NCBI GenBank assembly: GCA_016713665.1
Contig: JADJOR010000005.1
Location: 889,505-953,504 of the forward strand
DNA length: 64,000 nt
DNA from: Deltaproteobacteria bacterium
GTDB taxonomy: Bacteria; Myxococcota_A; UBA9160; UBA4427
Direction: 5' to 3'
Of this stretch, positions 34,211 to 43,186 are shown one piece after another. Position 1 is the stretch's first letter. Each line of letters begins with the position of its first letter. The position numbers and the translations under genes are program-made. The notes beneath the pieces were generated by a model. That model saw only the letters and a list, made by a program, of their open reading frames with translations. It did not search any database and was not told where the DNA came from.

Positions 34211-35131
34211 ATGGATTCGATCTGGAAGAAGGCGAGCCGCGAGGTCCTGATGGCCCTCCTCTTCTTCCTGCCCGTGGCGCGCCGCATCCGGATCGAGCGC
34301 TGGCTGCGCGGGCGGGAGGAAGCGGGCCGGCTCGCCGAGGCCGACGTCGCGGTCGTCTCCTTCGGCAAGAGCGGTCGGACCTGGCTGCGGGTGATGATCT
34401 CCCGCTACTACCAGCTCGTCTACGGCATCCCCGAGCGCGTCCTGCTCGGCTTCTCGAACTACCATCGCCGCAACGTCGAGATCCCGAAGATCTTCTTCAC
34501 CCACGACAACTACATCAAGGACTACACGGGCGAGGTCGACTCGAAGGCCTCCTTCTACGGCAAGAAGGTCGTCCTGCTGGTCCGCAACCCGAAGGACATC
34601 GCGGTCTCCCAGTACTTCCAGTGGCAGCACCGCATGCGCCCGGTCAAGAAGCGCCTCAACAACTATCCGCCCCACGGCGCCGAAGTCTCGCCCTACCAGT
34701 TCGTGATGGACCCCGACTGCGGGCTCCCGCAGATCATCGCCTACCTGAATCTCTGGGCGCGGGAGGCCGCGAAGGTCGAGAGCCTGCTGATCGTCCGCTA
34801 CGAGGACATGCGCGCGCGGCCCGAGGAGACCTTCGCCCGGGTGATGGACTTCGTGAACGGACGAGCCAGCCGCGCAGACGCGATCACGGCCTCGGTCGAG
34901 TACGCGAGCGTCGAGAACATGCGCAAGCTCGAGGAAAAGAACACCTTCTGGCTCGCCGGCGGTCGTATGAAGCCCGGCAAGAAGGGCGATCCGAACTCCT
35001 ACAAGGTCCGGCGCGCGAAGGTCGGCGGCTACAAGGACTACTTCGACGAGGCGCAGGCGGCCGAGATCGACGAGTACGTCCGCAAGGAGCTCTCCCCCGC
35101 CTTCGGCTACGACGCCCCGACCCCCGCTTGA
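34211..35131 (+). CDS. Sulfotransferase
   Basis: A 306-residue PAPS-dependent sulfotransferase. The 5'-phosphosulfate loop is VVSFGKSGRTWLRVMISRY (a variant of PKSGTTWL), and the 3'-phosphate site is VLLVRNPKDIAVSQYFQWQH; RYEDMRARPEETF is the later conserved block. A hydrophobic segment LMALLFFLPVA near the N-terminus could anchor it at the membrane. Acceptor unknown; the neighbouring lptF and ELM1/glycosyltransferase genes make a surface glycan or lipid a reasonable guess. Its stop overlaps the next start (TTGA). Confidence 0.88.
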   Translation: MDSIWKKASREVLMALLFFLPVARRIRIERWLRGREEAGRLAEADVAVVSFGKSGRTWLRVMISRYYQLVYGIPERVLLGFSNYHRRNVEIPKIFFTHDNYIKDYTGEVDSKASFYGKKVVLLVRNPKDIAVSQYFQWQHRMRPVKKRLNNYPPHGAEVSPYQFVMDPDCGLPQIIAYLNLWAREAAKVESLLIVRYEDMRARPEETFARVMDFVNGRASRADAITASVEYASVENMRKLEEKNTFWLAGGRMKPGKKGDPNSYKVRRAKVGGYKDYFDEAQAAEIDEYVRKELSPAFGYDAPTPA

Positions 35132-35748
35132 GCGCCCCGCGCATCGGATGCATCGCCTGGGGCTCGCTGCTCTGGGATCCCCGGACGCTGCCCCTGGCAG
35201 CGCCCTTCGTCCACGACGGACCGATGCTTCCGATCGAGTTTTCGCGCGTCGCCCTCGACGGGCGGGTGACCCTCGTGATCGACCCCGAGGCGGCGCCCGT
35301 TCGGACTTTCTGGGCCCCGCTCACCGTCGACTCGCTCGCGGCCGGCATCGCCGAGCTCGCCCGGCGCGAGGGCATCACGGCCGAGCGCGTCGCCGATTGG
35401 ATCGGAGTCGTGGGGCGTCCGGGCTTCGACTGCGCCGCCGTGGCGTCGGAACGGGTGGCGCCGGCGACGCGGGCCGCCATCGCGGGCTGGCTCGCGGAGC
35501 GACCGCTCGACGCGGTCCTCTGGACGGCGCTGCCGTCGCGCGGATCCGACGGCCGCTTCGCCCGCCCGGACTGCGACGAGCTGATCGCGCAGCTCGAGAG
35601 CTTGTCGGCTTCGGCACGCGAGCGCGCGGAGCAATACATTCGCCGGGCGCCCGCGATGCTGCGGACGCCGAATCGGCTGCGCTTCGAGGCGGTCTTCGGT
35701 TGGACGGCGCAGGACGGATCAGAGGGCGACCGTCGGGGAGAGCATTGA
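35128..35748 (+). CDS. Conserved protein with gamma-glutamylcyclotransferase-like start
   Basis: A 206-residue cytoplasmic protein. It opens with IGCIAWGSLLWDPRTLPL, recalling the GSL motif of the gamma-glutamylcyclotransferase fold, and continues with EFSRVALDGRVTLVIDPEA, VLWTALPSRG and YIRRAPAMLRTPNRLRFEA. I recall a conserved bacterial family with these blocks but no established function. TTG 35128 overlaps the sulfotransferase stop, so they are coupled, and the VOC gene follows after one base. Confidence 0.7.
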   Translation: MSAPRIGCIAWGSLLWDPRTLPLAAPFVHDGPMLPIEFSRVALDGRVTLVIDPEAAPVRTFWAPLTVDSLAAGIAELARREGITAERVADWIGVVGRPGFDCAAVASERVAPATRAAIAGWLAERPLDAVLWTALPSRGSDGRFARPDCDELIAQLESLSASARERAEQYIRRAPAMLRTPNRLRFEAVFGWTAQDGSEGDRRGEH

Positions 35749-35749
35749 G

Positions 35750-36181
35750 ATGGCGATTCGCGAGGTCGACGAGCAGGGCTTCTCGACCCGGGTCGGGGAG
35801 CTCGAATGGCTCTTTGCGACGCCGGAGCTGCCCGTCGCCGACGTGCGGGCGACGCAGGCCTACTATCGCGACGTGCTGGGCTTCCGGATCGCCTGGGTCT
35901 ACGAAGAGAGCTACGGCGCCGTCTACAACGGCAAGACGGAGCTCTTCCTGCGCCGCGAGAGCGGGCCGATCGAGCGCTGCTGCGTGTTCGTACGGGTCGC
36001 GAACGCAGATCGCGTGCTTTCGACCTATCGTGAGCGCGGGGTGAAGATCGTCGCCGAGATCGCCTCGCAGCCCTGGGGCATGCGGGAGTTCACGATCGAG
36101 GAGAACAACGGCCACCGCTTCCGCATCGGCCACAGCTCGGGCCCCGTCCGGCCGTCTTCCGCTGCCGGAACGCAGGGTTGA
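35750..36181 (+). CDS. VOC/glyoxalase-fold protein
   Basis: A 143-residue VOC-superfamily protein: LFATPELPVADVRATQAYYRDVLGF is the first beta-alpha-beta module and CCVFVRVANADRVLSTYRERG the second. FTIEENNGHRFRIGHSS ends the fold, with a Glu and His in the usual metal positions. It resembles bleomycin-resistance-like proteins and glyoxalases; substrate unknown. It is translated directly after the preceding gene. Confidence 0.82.
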   Translation: MAIREVDEQGFSTRVGELEWLFATPELPVADVRATQAYYRDVLGFRIAWVYEESYGAVYNGKTELFLRRESGPIERCCVFVRVANADRVLSTYRERGVKIVAEIASQPWGMREFTIEENNGHRFRIGHSSGPVRPSSAAGTQG

Positions 36182-36223
36182 CGCCCCGAGCGAGGCCGGA
36201 AAGACTCCGCCGAGGTCGACAGC

Positions 36224-36844
36224 ATGACGAGCGCCGCATCCGAAACCGAGTCGACCCGTGACCGCATCCTCGACGTCGCCGAGCAGCTCTTCGCGCAGAG
36301 GGGGCTGGCCGGAACCGCGGTGCGCGACATCGCCCGGGCGGCCGGGCTGACGGCGCCTTCGCTCTACAACTACTTCGAGGGCAAGCAGGCGCTCTACGAG
36401 GCGGTGATCGCCCGCGGCGTTCAGCCGCTCTTCGATCTGATCGGCAGCGTCGCGCGCGGGACGCGACGCGGCGAGGACCGGACCGGCGCGATGCTCGACG
36501 GCATCATGGACCATCTCGCGAGTCATCCGGATCTCGCGCGCCTGATCCAGCACGAGGCGCTGACCGACGGGGCCTCGCTCGAGAAGATCGCCCAGGGCTG
36601 GCTGCGGCCGATCGTGTCGCAGGGGCTCGTCGCGATGGCGCAGGAGCCCGACCCCGTCTGGACCGAGGAGGAGCGCCCGCTCGCCGTCGCCGCCTGGATC
36701 CACGTCATCCTGGGCCACTTCGCGATGGCGCCGCTCCTGCGCTCGCTCTTCGACTTCGATCCGCTCGCGCCGGATCAGATCGAGCGCCAGAAGCGCTTCC
36801 TTCGCCGTTATGCGCAGCTGTTGATGTCGGGCGCGGAGCGTTAG
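36224..36844 (+). CDS. TetR/AcrR family regulator
   Basis: A 206-residue repressor-type protein. The N-terminal helix-turn-helix is textbook: TRDRILDVAEQLFAQRGL, then TAVRDIARAAGLTAPSLYNY and FEGKQALYEAV. The C-terminal ligand domain (residues about 75-200) has the TetR_C pattern with an Arg/Leu-rich end. The ligand and targets are unknown; the flanking VOC and Rdx genes are the nearest candidates. Confidence 0.92.
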   Translation: MTSAASETESTRDRILDVAEQLFAQRGLAGTAVRDIARAAGLTAPSLYNYFEGKQALYEAVIARGVQPLFDLIGSVARGTRRGEDRTGAMLDGIMDHLASHPDLARLIQHEALTDGASLEKIAQGWLRPIVSQGLVAMAQEPDPVWTEEERPLAVAAWIHVILGHFAMAPLLRSLFDFDPLAPDQIERQKRFLRRYAQLLMSGAER

Positions 36845-36890
36845 GCTCGCGAATCGTCGGGCTTCCGGATCGGGAGCCCTGGGAGCGTGC

Positions 36891-37235
36891 ATGACGTCGG
36901 GCAGTCGTTCGCCGCGGGTCGAGATCGAGTACTGCAAAGGCTGCCGCTGGGGCCTGCGCGCCGGCTGGCTCGCCCAGGAGCTGCTCGCGACCTTCGAGGC
37001 GGAGCTCGGCGAGATCGCCCTCCTGCCGGGGCGCGAGGGCGGCGTCTTCGCCGTGCGCCTCGACGGCGAGCTCCTCTTCGACCGCCGGACGGCCGCGCGC
37101 TTCCCGGAGCTGCGGGAGCTCAAGCAGGCGATCCGCGACCGCATCGCTCCGGGCCGCCCGCTCGGCCATAGCGACCGCCCGGCGGGCGCGTCCGCCGCGC
37201 CGACCGCGGGCGTCGACGATGCGGAGCCGTCGTGA
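36891..37235 (+). CDS. SelT/SelW/SelH (Rdx) family protein, cysteine form
   Basis: A 114-residue thioredoxin-like protein of the Rdx family. VEIEYCKGCRWGLRAGWLAQ carries CxxC where selenoprotein members have CxxU; here it is TGC, so no selenocysteine is needed. RDGELLFDRR-like (here LDGELLFDRRTAARFPE) and LKQAIRDRIAP complete the family pattern. It is probably a redox protein. A disordered tail of about 25 residues follows. The next gene starts inside its stop (GTGA). Confidence 0.85.
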   Translation: MTSGSRSPRVEIEYCKGCRWGLRAGWLAQELLATFEAELGEIALLPGREGGVFAVRLDGELLFDRRTAARFPELRELKQAIRDRIAPGRPLGHSDRPAGASAAPTAGVDDAEPS

Positions 37236-37543
37236 AGGGCGCGATCGCGAGCGTCGAGATCTTCGCCTTCGCGGCGTCCGGACCGGGGGAGGCCTCGAGC
37301 TCGAGGCCCCGGCGGCTCAGTCTCGTGATCGGTGTCCCCGAGCGCGCGCCATCGGGCGAGCGCTGGCACTGCCGCGTCGCCCTCGCCGATCTCCACCGTC
37401 CGCAGACGCTCGCCGGCCGCGACAGCGTCGAGGCCCTGTTCCTCGCCGTCGAGTGTGCCCGGGGCTGGATCTCGGCGCTGAACGCGGAGGGATTCGCCCT
37501 GTGCCGGGATCGGACCGGATCCGAGCCCTTCTCGATCCCCTAG
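37232..37543 (+). CDS. Small conserved hypothetical protein
   Basis: A 103-residue cytoplasmic protein I do not firmly recognise. The block GERWHCRVALADLHRPQTL and the following DSVEALFLAVECARGWI resemble the DUF6968 type of small proteins. GTG 37232 overlaps the stop of the Rdx gene by four bases, so it is translated from the same message. Confidence 0.6.
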   Translation: MKGAIASVEIFAFAASGPGEASSSRPRRLSLVIGVPERAPSGERWHCRVALADLHRPQTLAGRDSVEALFLAVECARGWISALNAEGFALCRDRTGSEPFSIP

Positions 37544-37787
37544 GCGCCCGCGCGTGCGCGCGCGTTCGCCTCCGCCGCGTTGCGCCCGGGCTGCTCCCCG
37601 GTTGCTCCGCGTCTGCCCCGCTCCTGCCGCCGGCTCGCGTGCGTCCGACCGCGGGTCCACGCTCCTTCCCGGTTGCGACGGGATGGCGGCGGCGGGCCGA
37701 AGACCGGGCGTCGGATCGCCCGGCGCGATCGCGCGCTCGACACGGGGCGGAATGGGGTATCGTGGGGCAGGCGCCGAGGAGAGGGTG

Positions 37788-38045
37788 ATGTTCGATTCGC
37801 TTTTCACGCTGTACTGCGAAGCCTGCGAGGTCGCGTCGCGGCCGAGCCGGCTGTGGGTCCGCGCCGAGCTCGAGGTCGCTTCGAGCCGGGGCATCGAGAC
37901 GCATCATTATCTCGAGTGCATGAACTGCGGCTACCGCTTCAAGAGCTGCATGGAAGACCACATGGAGGCCGTCGGCGACGACGAATGGCGACGCTGCGTC
38001 GACGATTCGAGCACGTCGGCCGAGAGCCCGTCGACCCTGCGCTAG
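37788..38045 (+). CDS. Small zinc-ribbon-like protein
   Basis: An 85-residue protein with two cysteine pairs, YCEACEV near the N-terminus and CMNCGYRFKSC in the middle, that could bind zinc. The rest is acidic and probably disordered. No family is recognised. ATG 37788 follows GAGGAGAGGG. The 244 bases upstream hold no gene. Confidence 0.62.
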   Translation: MFDSLFTLYCEACEVASRPSRLWVRAELEVASSRGIETHHYLECMNCGYRFKSCMEDHMEAVGDDEWRRCVDDSSTSAESPSTLR

Positions 38046-38165
38046 GCGCCTTCGCGGCGTCGAGCCGCCGATGCATTCCGGCCCGCTTCGACGCTCGAGC
38101 CATCGATCCGAGCGACCGGTCGGCCCGACCGCCCCATCGAACCTCGTGAAACGGAAGGGATCCCC

Positions 38166-38636
38166 ATGTCGAACCCGCTCGACCCCGCGAATGCACGGAC
38201 CGCGATCGAAAACCTGATGTTCACCTACGCCGAGCGGATCGACGCCGGCGACTTCAAGGGCCTCGCCGCGCTCTTCGCGAAGGCCCGCATCATCGGCCCG
38301 AAGGGCGACGTCCAGGGGACCGGCAGCGCCGAGGTCGAGAAGATCTACCAGCGCTCGACGCAGGTCTTCGCGGACGGCACCCCGATGACCCAGCACGTCA
38401 CGACGAACCTGATCCTCGAGTTCGCGAAGGACGGCCGCAGCTGCGACGTCCGCTCGCGCTTCACCGTCGTCCAGGCCGTCGACGGCTTCGGTCTCCAGCC
38501 GATCATCACGGGCTACTACGAAGACAAGTTCGCCTACACCGAAGCCGACGGCTGGCACTTCACCGAGCGCCGCATGAAGCCGAAGCTCGCCGGCGATCTC
38601 TCCCGCCATCTCAAATACGAGCTGAAGGACGCCTGA
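38166..38636 (+). CDS. NTF2-like/SnoaL_4 protein
   Basis: A 156-residue protein with the SnoaL_4 pattern: AIENLMFTYAERIDAGDFKG, ALFAKARIIGP, PMTQHVTTNLILEFAKDG and YYEDKFAYTEADGWHFTERR. Such proteins occur as ring-hydroxylating dioxygenase small-subunit relatives, dehydratases and isomerases. It is not linked here to an obvious pathway; a methyltransferase gene follows after 54 bases. Confidence 0.84.
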   Translation: MSNPLDPANARTAIENLMFTYAERIDAGDFKGLAALFAKARIIGPKGDVQGTGSAEVEKIYQRSTQVFADGTPMTQHVTTNLILEFAKDGRSCDVRSRFTVVQAVDGFGLQPIITGYYEDKFAYTEADGWHFTERRMKPKLAGDLSRHLKYELKDA

Positions 38637-38690
38637 AGCGCGCCCTCGAGCCCGACCGATCCGATCGGTCCTTTCGAAGCCGAGATCCGC

Positions 38691-39610
38691 ATGAAATCCT
38701 CCGGCCGCACCGCCCCGCGGAAATCGCCCCCGCGCAGTCGGCGCGTCCCGCCCGCCGAGCCCCTGGCCGCGGCGCTCCTCGATCACTACCGCGACGGCCG
38801 CCCGCGCCGGGTGACGGCCCTGCGCGCCGACGGCGTCGAGTTCGAGATCGAGACCGAGGAGTACTTCACCCTCGACGGCGAGCTCGCGCCCCTCGATCGC
38901 ATGGCGCTCGAGCGCGCCCGCGGTCGCGTCCTCGACGTCGGCGCGGGCTCCGGCCGCCACGCGCTCGCGCTCCAGGCGAAGGGCTGCGAGGTCGTCGCGA
39001 TCGACGTGAGCCCCGCCTGTGTCGAGCTCTGCCGCGAGCGCGGGGTCCGCGACGTGCGGCTGGTCGACGTGATGACGATCGGTTCGGGGATGCGGGGGGC
39101 GCGGACGCCGGTGCGGGGGACTTGGGCAGTGCGGACGCCGACGCGGGGGACGACGCCGGGCCCGATCGCGACCTCGGCCGCTTCGACACGATCTTCTTCG
39201 GGATGCAGACGATCGGCGTGGCCGGGGGTGTAAAGCCGCTTCGCATCCTGCTCGCGCGGCTGCGGGGTCGGCTCAATCCGGGGGGCAGCGTGCTCGCGGA
39301 TTCGAGCGAGCTGCGCGAGGTGTGGGACGGGGACGCGTCGGACCGCTCGGCCGAGCGGGGCGAGATCGTGCTCGCGACGCGCTACGGGCGCCTGCGCGGC
39401 GAGCCCTTTCCCTGGGTCTATCTCGCGGAGGCCGATCTCGCCGCGGTGGCGCAGGCGGCGGGCTACACCGTCGAGACGTTGATGCGGGTCGAGAGCGGCG
39501 AGTATCTGGTCGAGCTGCGCGCGGCGACCGGAGCGGCGAGCGATGCCGTGCCCGGCGACGGGACGGGCGGGGACGCGGTGTCCCGGCGTGGCGGCGTGGC
39601 CGCACGATGA
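38691..39610 (+). CDS. Class I SAM methyltransferase, frameshifted
   Basis: The first half carries the SAM-binding motif RVLDVGAGSGRHALALQAKG and VVAIDVSPACVELC; the second half, in another frame, reads LGRFDTIFFGMQTIGVAGG, LRGRLNPGGSVLADS and ends VETLMRVESGEYLVELRA, as in small class I methyltransferases. Adding one G to the four-G run at 39086-39089 joins them into about 306 residues. Between the halves is an Asp/Ala/Gly-rich insert built on an imperfect DNA duplication (about 39096-39166). Substrate unknown. The next gene starts in its stop (ATGA). Confidence 0.78.
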
Positions 39611-39924
39611 GCGCCGCGCGCACCCGCCTCGAGCAGCTCCGCCGCTGGAAGCTCGCCGCGAGCTGGGCGCCGGTCGTCTGGTTCCCGATCGTCGTCTTCG
39701 CGCTCTCGGTCGGCCAGACGCGCGTCGCGGCGACCCTCGGTCTCGCCGGGGCCGCCTTCGCCGGGGCGGCGCGCGTCGCCGTCTGGAGCGCGCGCTGCCC
39801 GCGCTGCGGCGAGTCGTTTCGCGCGCGACCCGGCGGCTTCCGCCGGATCTGGGACGAAGCGGGCTGCCTCGCCTGCGGGCTCTCGCTCTTCGAGCTGCGC
39901 CGCGCGGGCGCGGATCGAGGCTGA
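39607..39924 (+). CDS. Membrane protein with C-terminal zinc ribbon
   Basis: A 105-residue protein. Two hydrophobic segments (WAPVVWFPIVVFALSVG and TLGLAGAAFAGAARVAVW) are followed by a short zinc ribbon with CPRCGESF and CLACGLS. It may be a small membrane-linked adaptor; no family recognised. ATG 39607 overlaps the methyltransferase stop. Confidence 0.65.
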   Translation: MSAARTRLEQLRRWKLAASWAPVVWFPIVVFALSVGQTRVAATLGLAGAAFAGAARVAVWSARCPRCGESFRARPGGFRRIWDEAGCLACGLSLFELRRAGADRG

Positions 39925-39959
39925 GCGCGGGCCGCTCGCGCCTGCGCCCGCGCCGCCGC

Positions 39960-40823
39960 CTAGTATTTCGCGATCACGTCGTCGCCGAAGCGCCTTACCC
40001 AGTCGAGCTTCGCCTGGAGCGTCATGCGGTCGGGCTGGTACGGGTTGCGGTAGCCGACGCCGAGGGTCGTGACGCCCTTGTCTTCGAGGCGCCGCATGTC
40101 GTCGATCTTGAAGGCGGCCATGCCGGCGAAGACCTGGAAGGGCTGCTTGTCCCGGCCGTACTCGCGGCGGAGCTTCGTGATGACGGCGAGCCGTTCGACC
40201 AGCTCGGCCTCGGACAGGCTCACGAAGTTGACGCCGTCCGCGTAGCGCGCCGCCCGGCGGTAGGCGGGCATGCTGTGGCCCCCGATGATGATCGGCGGAC
40301 ACTTCTTCGGGACGGGACACAGCTTGATCCGCGGAACGTCGTAGTAGTCGCTCTTCCACGAGAAGTAGTCGCCCGTCATGAGGCCGCGGATGATCTGGAT
40401 CTGCTCGTCCATGCGCGGACCACGGGAGTCCCAGTCCTCGCCGCAGGCCTGGAAGTCCTCGACCCAGGGCGAGAGACCGACGCCCAGGATGAAGCGCTCG
40501 TTCGTGAAGACCTGCAGCGACGAGACCTGCTTCGCGACCAGCACGGGATTGCGGATCGGGAGCTTCAAGACGCCGACGGCGAACTTGATCTTCTGCGTGA
40601 CGACCGACATCGCCGCGAAGAGCTGGAAGGGATCGATGAAGGGCGCACCGTCGAGGAACTCGCGGGTACCGTCGTCGTTGTACGGGTAGCTGCCGACGGC
40701 GGACTCGGGATAGAGGACGCTGTCGCCGAGGCCGAAGCAGCCGAAGCCGGCCTCGTCGGCCGCCTGGGCGAGGGGCAGGTAGTGGCCGATGTCGCACATC
40801 GATTCGGCGATCTGGAACTCCAT
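39960..40823 (-). CDS. LLM-class flavin-dependent oxidoreductase
   Basis: A 287-residue luciferase-like monooxygenase-fold protein, using FMN or F420. LAQAADEAGFGCFGLGDSV, KIKFAVGVLKLPIRNPVLVAKQVSSL, RFILGVGLSPW and IIIGGHSMPAYRRAARYADG are family blocks. Many soil relatives are F420-dependent, but cofactor use cannot be told from sequence alone. ATG 40823 is preceded by AAAGGAG, a strong ribosome binding site. It is divergent from the phosphotransferase-like gene. Confidence 0.9.
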   Translation of the reverse strand: MEFQIAESMCDIGHYLPLAQAADEAGFGCFGLGDSVLYPESAVGSYPYNDDGTREFLDGAPFIDPFQLFAAMSVVTQKIKFAVGVLKLPIRNPVLVAKQVSSLQVFTNERFILGVGLSPWVEDFQACGEDWDSRGPRMDEQIQIIRGLMTGDYFSWKSDYYDVPRIKLCPVPKKCPPIIIGGHSMPAYRRAARYADGVNFVSLSEAELVERLAVITKLRREYGRDKQPFQVFAGMAAFKIDDMRRLEDKGVTTLGVGYRNPYQPDRMTLQAKLDWVRRFGDDVIAKY

Positions 40824-40995
40824 GATTCGACTCCTTTCGACTCCGGGCTTCGACTCCGGGCGACGGATCCGCGGCGGGCGGTGCGCTGGCTTGGCCGCGC
40901 GGGCGGAGGCCGGGGCGGACCTGACCGCGACCACCATAGCGGCTCGCTCGCGGAGTGCCCGGGCGCGGTAGTGTGTGCACGAGGAGGCGCCCGCC

Positions 40996-42360
40996 ATGTC
41001 AAAGCTCCCGCACGATCTTCCGGCCGGAACCTACGAATGGATCGAACGGATCGGGGGCGGGACGATCACGCGCCTCGTCCGCCACGTCGCCCGCCGCGAG
41101 GCCTGGATCGTCGACGTGACGCGGCCGGACGGGTCGGTCCTCGAGGCCTTCCTGCGCGTCCAGCGCGAGGACGGCGGCGTCGATCCGCGCCGCCTCGAGC
41201 GCGAGACGCGCATCGTGCAGGCCCTCGGGCGGACGAACGTCCCGGTCACCGCCGTCCACGCCTGGAACCCCGAGCTGCGCGCCACGCTCTTCGCCCGCGA
41301 CCCCGGTCGCTCGGACATCGACAAGCTGACCGACGCGCGGCAGCAGCGCGCGGTCATGGAGGACTTCATGCGCGTCGTCGCGCGCATGCACGCCCTCGAT
41401 CTCGACTCGCTCGGCATCGACGACGTCATGACGCGGCGGCCGCGCAATGCGCGCGAGGCGGCCCTCGACGAGGTCGACGTGATCGTCAATCAGTGGCAGG
41501 GCTTCCTCGCCGACTACCGCGATCCGCTGCTCAGCTATTCGCTCGACTGGCTGCGGCGCTTCGCGCCGGAGAAGGTGGCCCGCATCTCGCTGATCCAGGG
41601 CGATACCGGGCCCGTCAACTTCATGTTCCAGGGCGATCGCGTCTCGTCGGTCATCGACTGGGAGCTCGGCCACTGGGGCGACCCGATGGAGGATCTCGGC
41701 AACATCGTCGTGCGCGAGTTCTGGAATCCGAGCGGCGGGCTGACGGGCCTCTTCGAGCTCTACGCCCGGGAGTCCGGCATTCCGTACGACCGCTTCGCCG
41801 CACAATATTATGCGGTCCACCAGAACGTGCGCGGGATGATCCCGATCCACGCCGTCTGCAAGCACGCGCATCCGCGCGAGTCCCTCGCCTGGTATCTCTG
41901 CTACCGCTATGCCGGCGACCGCTCGACCTGCGAGATGCTCGCGCAGGCGATGGAGATCCCGATCGAGCGGCCGGCGGTGCCCGAAGGCGTCGGCGAGCCG
42001 GACGTGCTGGCGGAGTCGGCGCTCTACGCCCAGGCGAACGACGTCGGGCCGGCGGTCGGCGACGCCTTCGCGCGCTCCCGCGCCCGCGACGTGGCGACGC
42101 TGGTCGCCTGCATGGACCGCAGGCGGCGCTACGGCCGGGCGATCGATGCGATCGAGCAGGACGAGATCGGCGCGCTGCTCGGCCGGCGGCCGGCCGACGC
42201 GGAGGAGGGCGTCCGGCTGCTCGACGAGGCGATCCGGGCCCGCAAGCTCCCCGACGAGAAGCTCGTGCCCTATCTGACCCGGCGAAGCTACCGCGAAGAG
42301 TGGCTCTACTCCCCCTCGGTCGAGCTGTATCCGGCACGCAACTGGGCGGCGCTCGACTAG
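40996..42360 (+). CDS. Aminoglycoside phosphotransferase (APH)-fold kinase
   Basis: A 454-residue protein-kinase-like enzyme of the APH family. The catalytic loop is LIQGDTGPVNFMF (H replaced by Q in the usual HGD..xxN) and the metal motif VIDWELGHWGDPMEDLG is clear. The C-terminal 150 residues are an extra helical region. In this kind of genome such proteins often accompany acyl-CoA dehydrogenases, so the substrate is more likely a small metabolite than an antibiotic. ATG 40996 follows GAGGAGG. Confidence 0.84.
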   Translation: MSKLPHDLPAGTYEWIERIGGGTITRLVRHVARREAWIVDVTRPDGSVLEAFLRVQREDGGVDPRRLERETRIVQALGRTNVPVTAVHAWNPELRATLFARDPGRSDIDKLTDARQQRAVMEDFMRVVARMHALDLDSLGIDDVMTRRPRNAREAALDEVDVIVNQWQGFLADYRDPLLSYSLDWLRRFAPEKVARISLIQGDTGPVNFMFQGDRVSSVIDWELGHWGDPMEDLGNIVVREFWNPSGGLTGLFELYARESGIPYDRFAAQYYAVHQNVRGMIPIHAVCKHAHPRESLAWYLCYRYAGDRSTCEMLAQAMEIPIERPAVPEGVGEPDVLAESALYAQANDVGPAVGDAFARSRARDVATLVACMDRRRRYGRAIDAIEQDEIGALLGRRPADAEEGVRLLDEAIRARKLPDEKLVPYLTRRSYREEWLYSPSVELYPARNWAALD

Positions 42361-42478
42361 GGGCCCGGTCCGGGAGGGCGCGCGCGGTCGCGTCATCGCC
42401 TTCAGCTTTTGCGCCCGAACTGCCGAATCGAAGGCAGCCCCGGCTCCCATGCGCGCCGCGGGGCGACGGGGGCAATCG

Positions 42479-42769
42479 ATGATCGATCCGCGAGAGATCG
42501 TGATGAACCGGGACGAGCTCGCCTTCTGGGCACAGATCCGCCGGCGCGGGGCGTTCTGGTACCTGGTCCACAAGGGCCTGCTCTTCCTGCTCGCCTATCC
42601 CGTCCTCGGCCACTTTGCCGGCGGCTGGGTCTTCGAGCCGCGGCTCTTCGTCGAGGGCTGGGTGATCGGCATCGTCTGCGGCGGCTTCGTCTGGATGCGC
42701 AAGGAGCTGCGCTACCGCTTCACCCTCGAGCACGAAGGCCGTCTCGTCCCCGACGGCTCGGACGATTAG
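42479..42769 (+). CDS. Small membrane protein
   Basis: A 96-residue protein with two hydrophobic segments, FWYLVHKGLLFLLAYPVLG and LFVEGWVIGIVCGGFVW, and a charged end. The family is not recognised. ATG 42479 was preferred to ATG 42503 because of the upstream GGGGGC, but either is possible. Confidence 0.62.
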   Translation: MIDPREIVMNRDELAFWAQIRRRGAFWYLVHKGLLFLLAYPVLGHFAGGWVFEPRLFVEGWVIGIVCGGFVWMRKELRYRFTLEHEGRLVPDGSDD

Positions 42770-42838
42770 GCGGATCGAAGCGCGCCGGGCCATTCGGCGG
42801 GCCCGGTCCGCCCGGCGGATGCGACGGATGAGCTTCCC

Positions 42839-43123
42839 ATGATCTCGCTCTTGATGACGGTCGTCGTGCTGGTCGCCGTGGTCGCGATCTTCGCGACGAC
42901 CCCCGTCGGCAAGCGGCTCGCGGTCGGCCTCGGGCTGCGCGATCACGTCGCCGGCGCCGCCCCGAGCCGCGACGTCGAGTTCCTGCTCGAGCGCTGCGGC
43001 GGCGATCGCGCCGAGGCGCTCCGTCGCGTCGCCGCCGAACGCGAGCGCTTCCCCGCCCTCGGCGAGGCCGACCACTACCGCCGCGCCATCCGCCGGATCC
43101 TGCAGGAGCAGAAGCGCGACTGA
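42839..43123 (+). CDS. Small membrane-anchored protein
   Basis: A 94-residue protein: an N-terminal helix (MISLLMTVVVLVAVVAIFAT) followed by a cytoplasmic helical part with ALRRVAAERERFPALGEADH and YRRAIRRILQEQK. Function unknown. It is in tandem with the preceding small membrane gene. Confidence 0.65.
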   Translation: MISLLMTVVVLVAVVAIFATTPVGKRLAVGLGLRDHVAGAAPSRDVEFLLERCGGDRAEALRRVAAERERFPALGEADHYRRAIRRILQEQKRD

Positions 43124-43186
43124 AGCCGGCGCCGGCGATCCCGCGCCGCGGCGGCCCCGCTCGAGCGGAAGCGATACGTTCGCGTC

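Noticed and set aside
36891..37235. Selenoprotein with in-frame TGA.
   Set aside because: The CxxC position is coded by TGC and no TGA occurs inside the gene, so selenocysteine is not needed.
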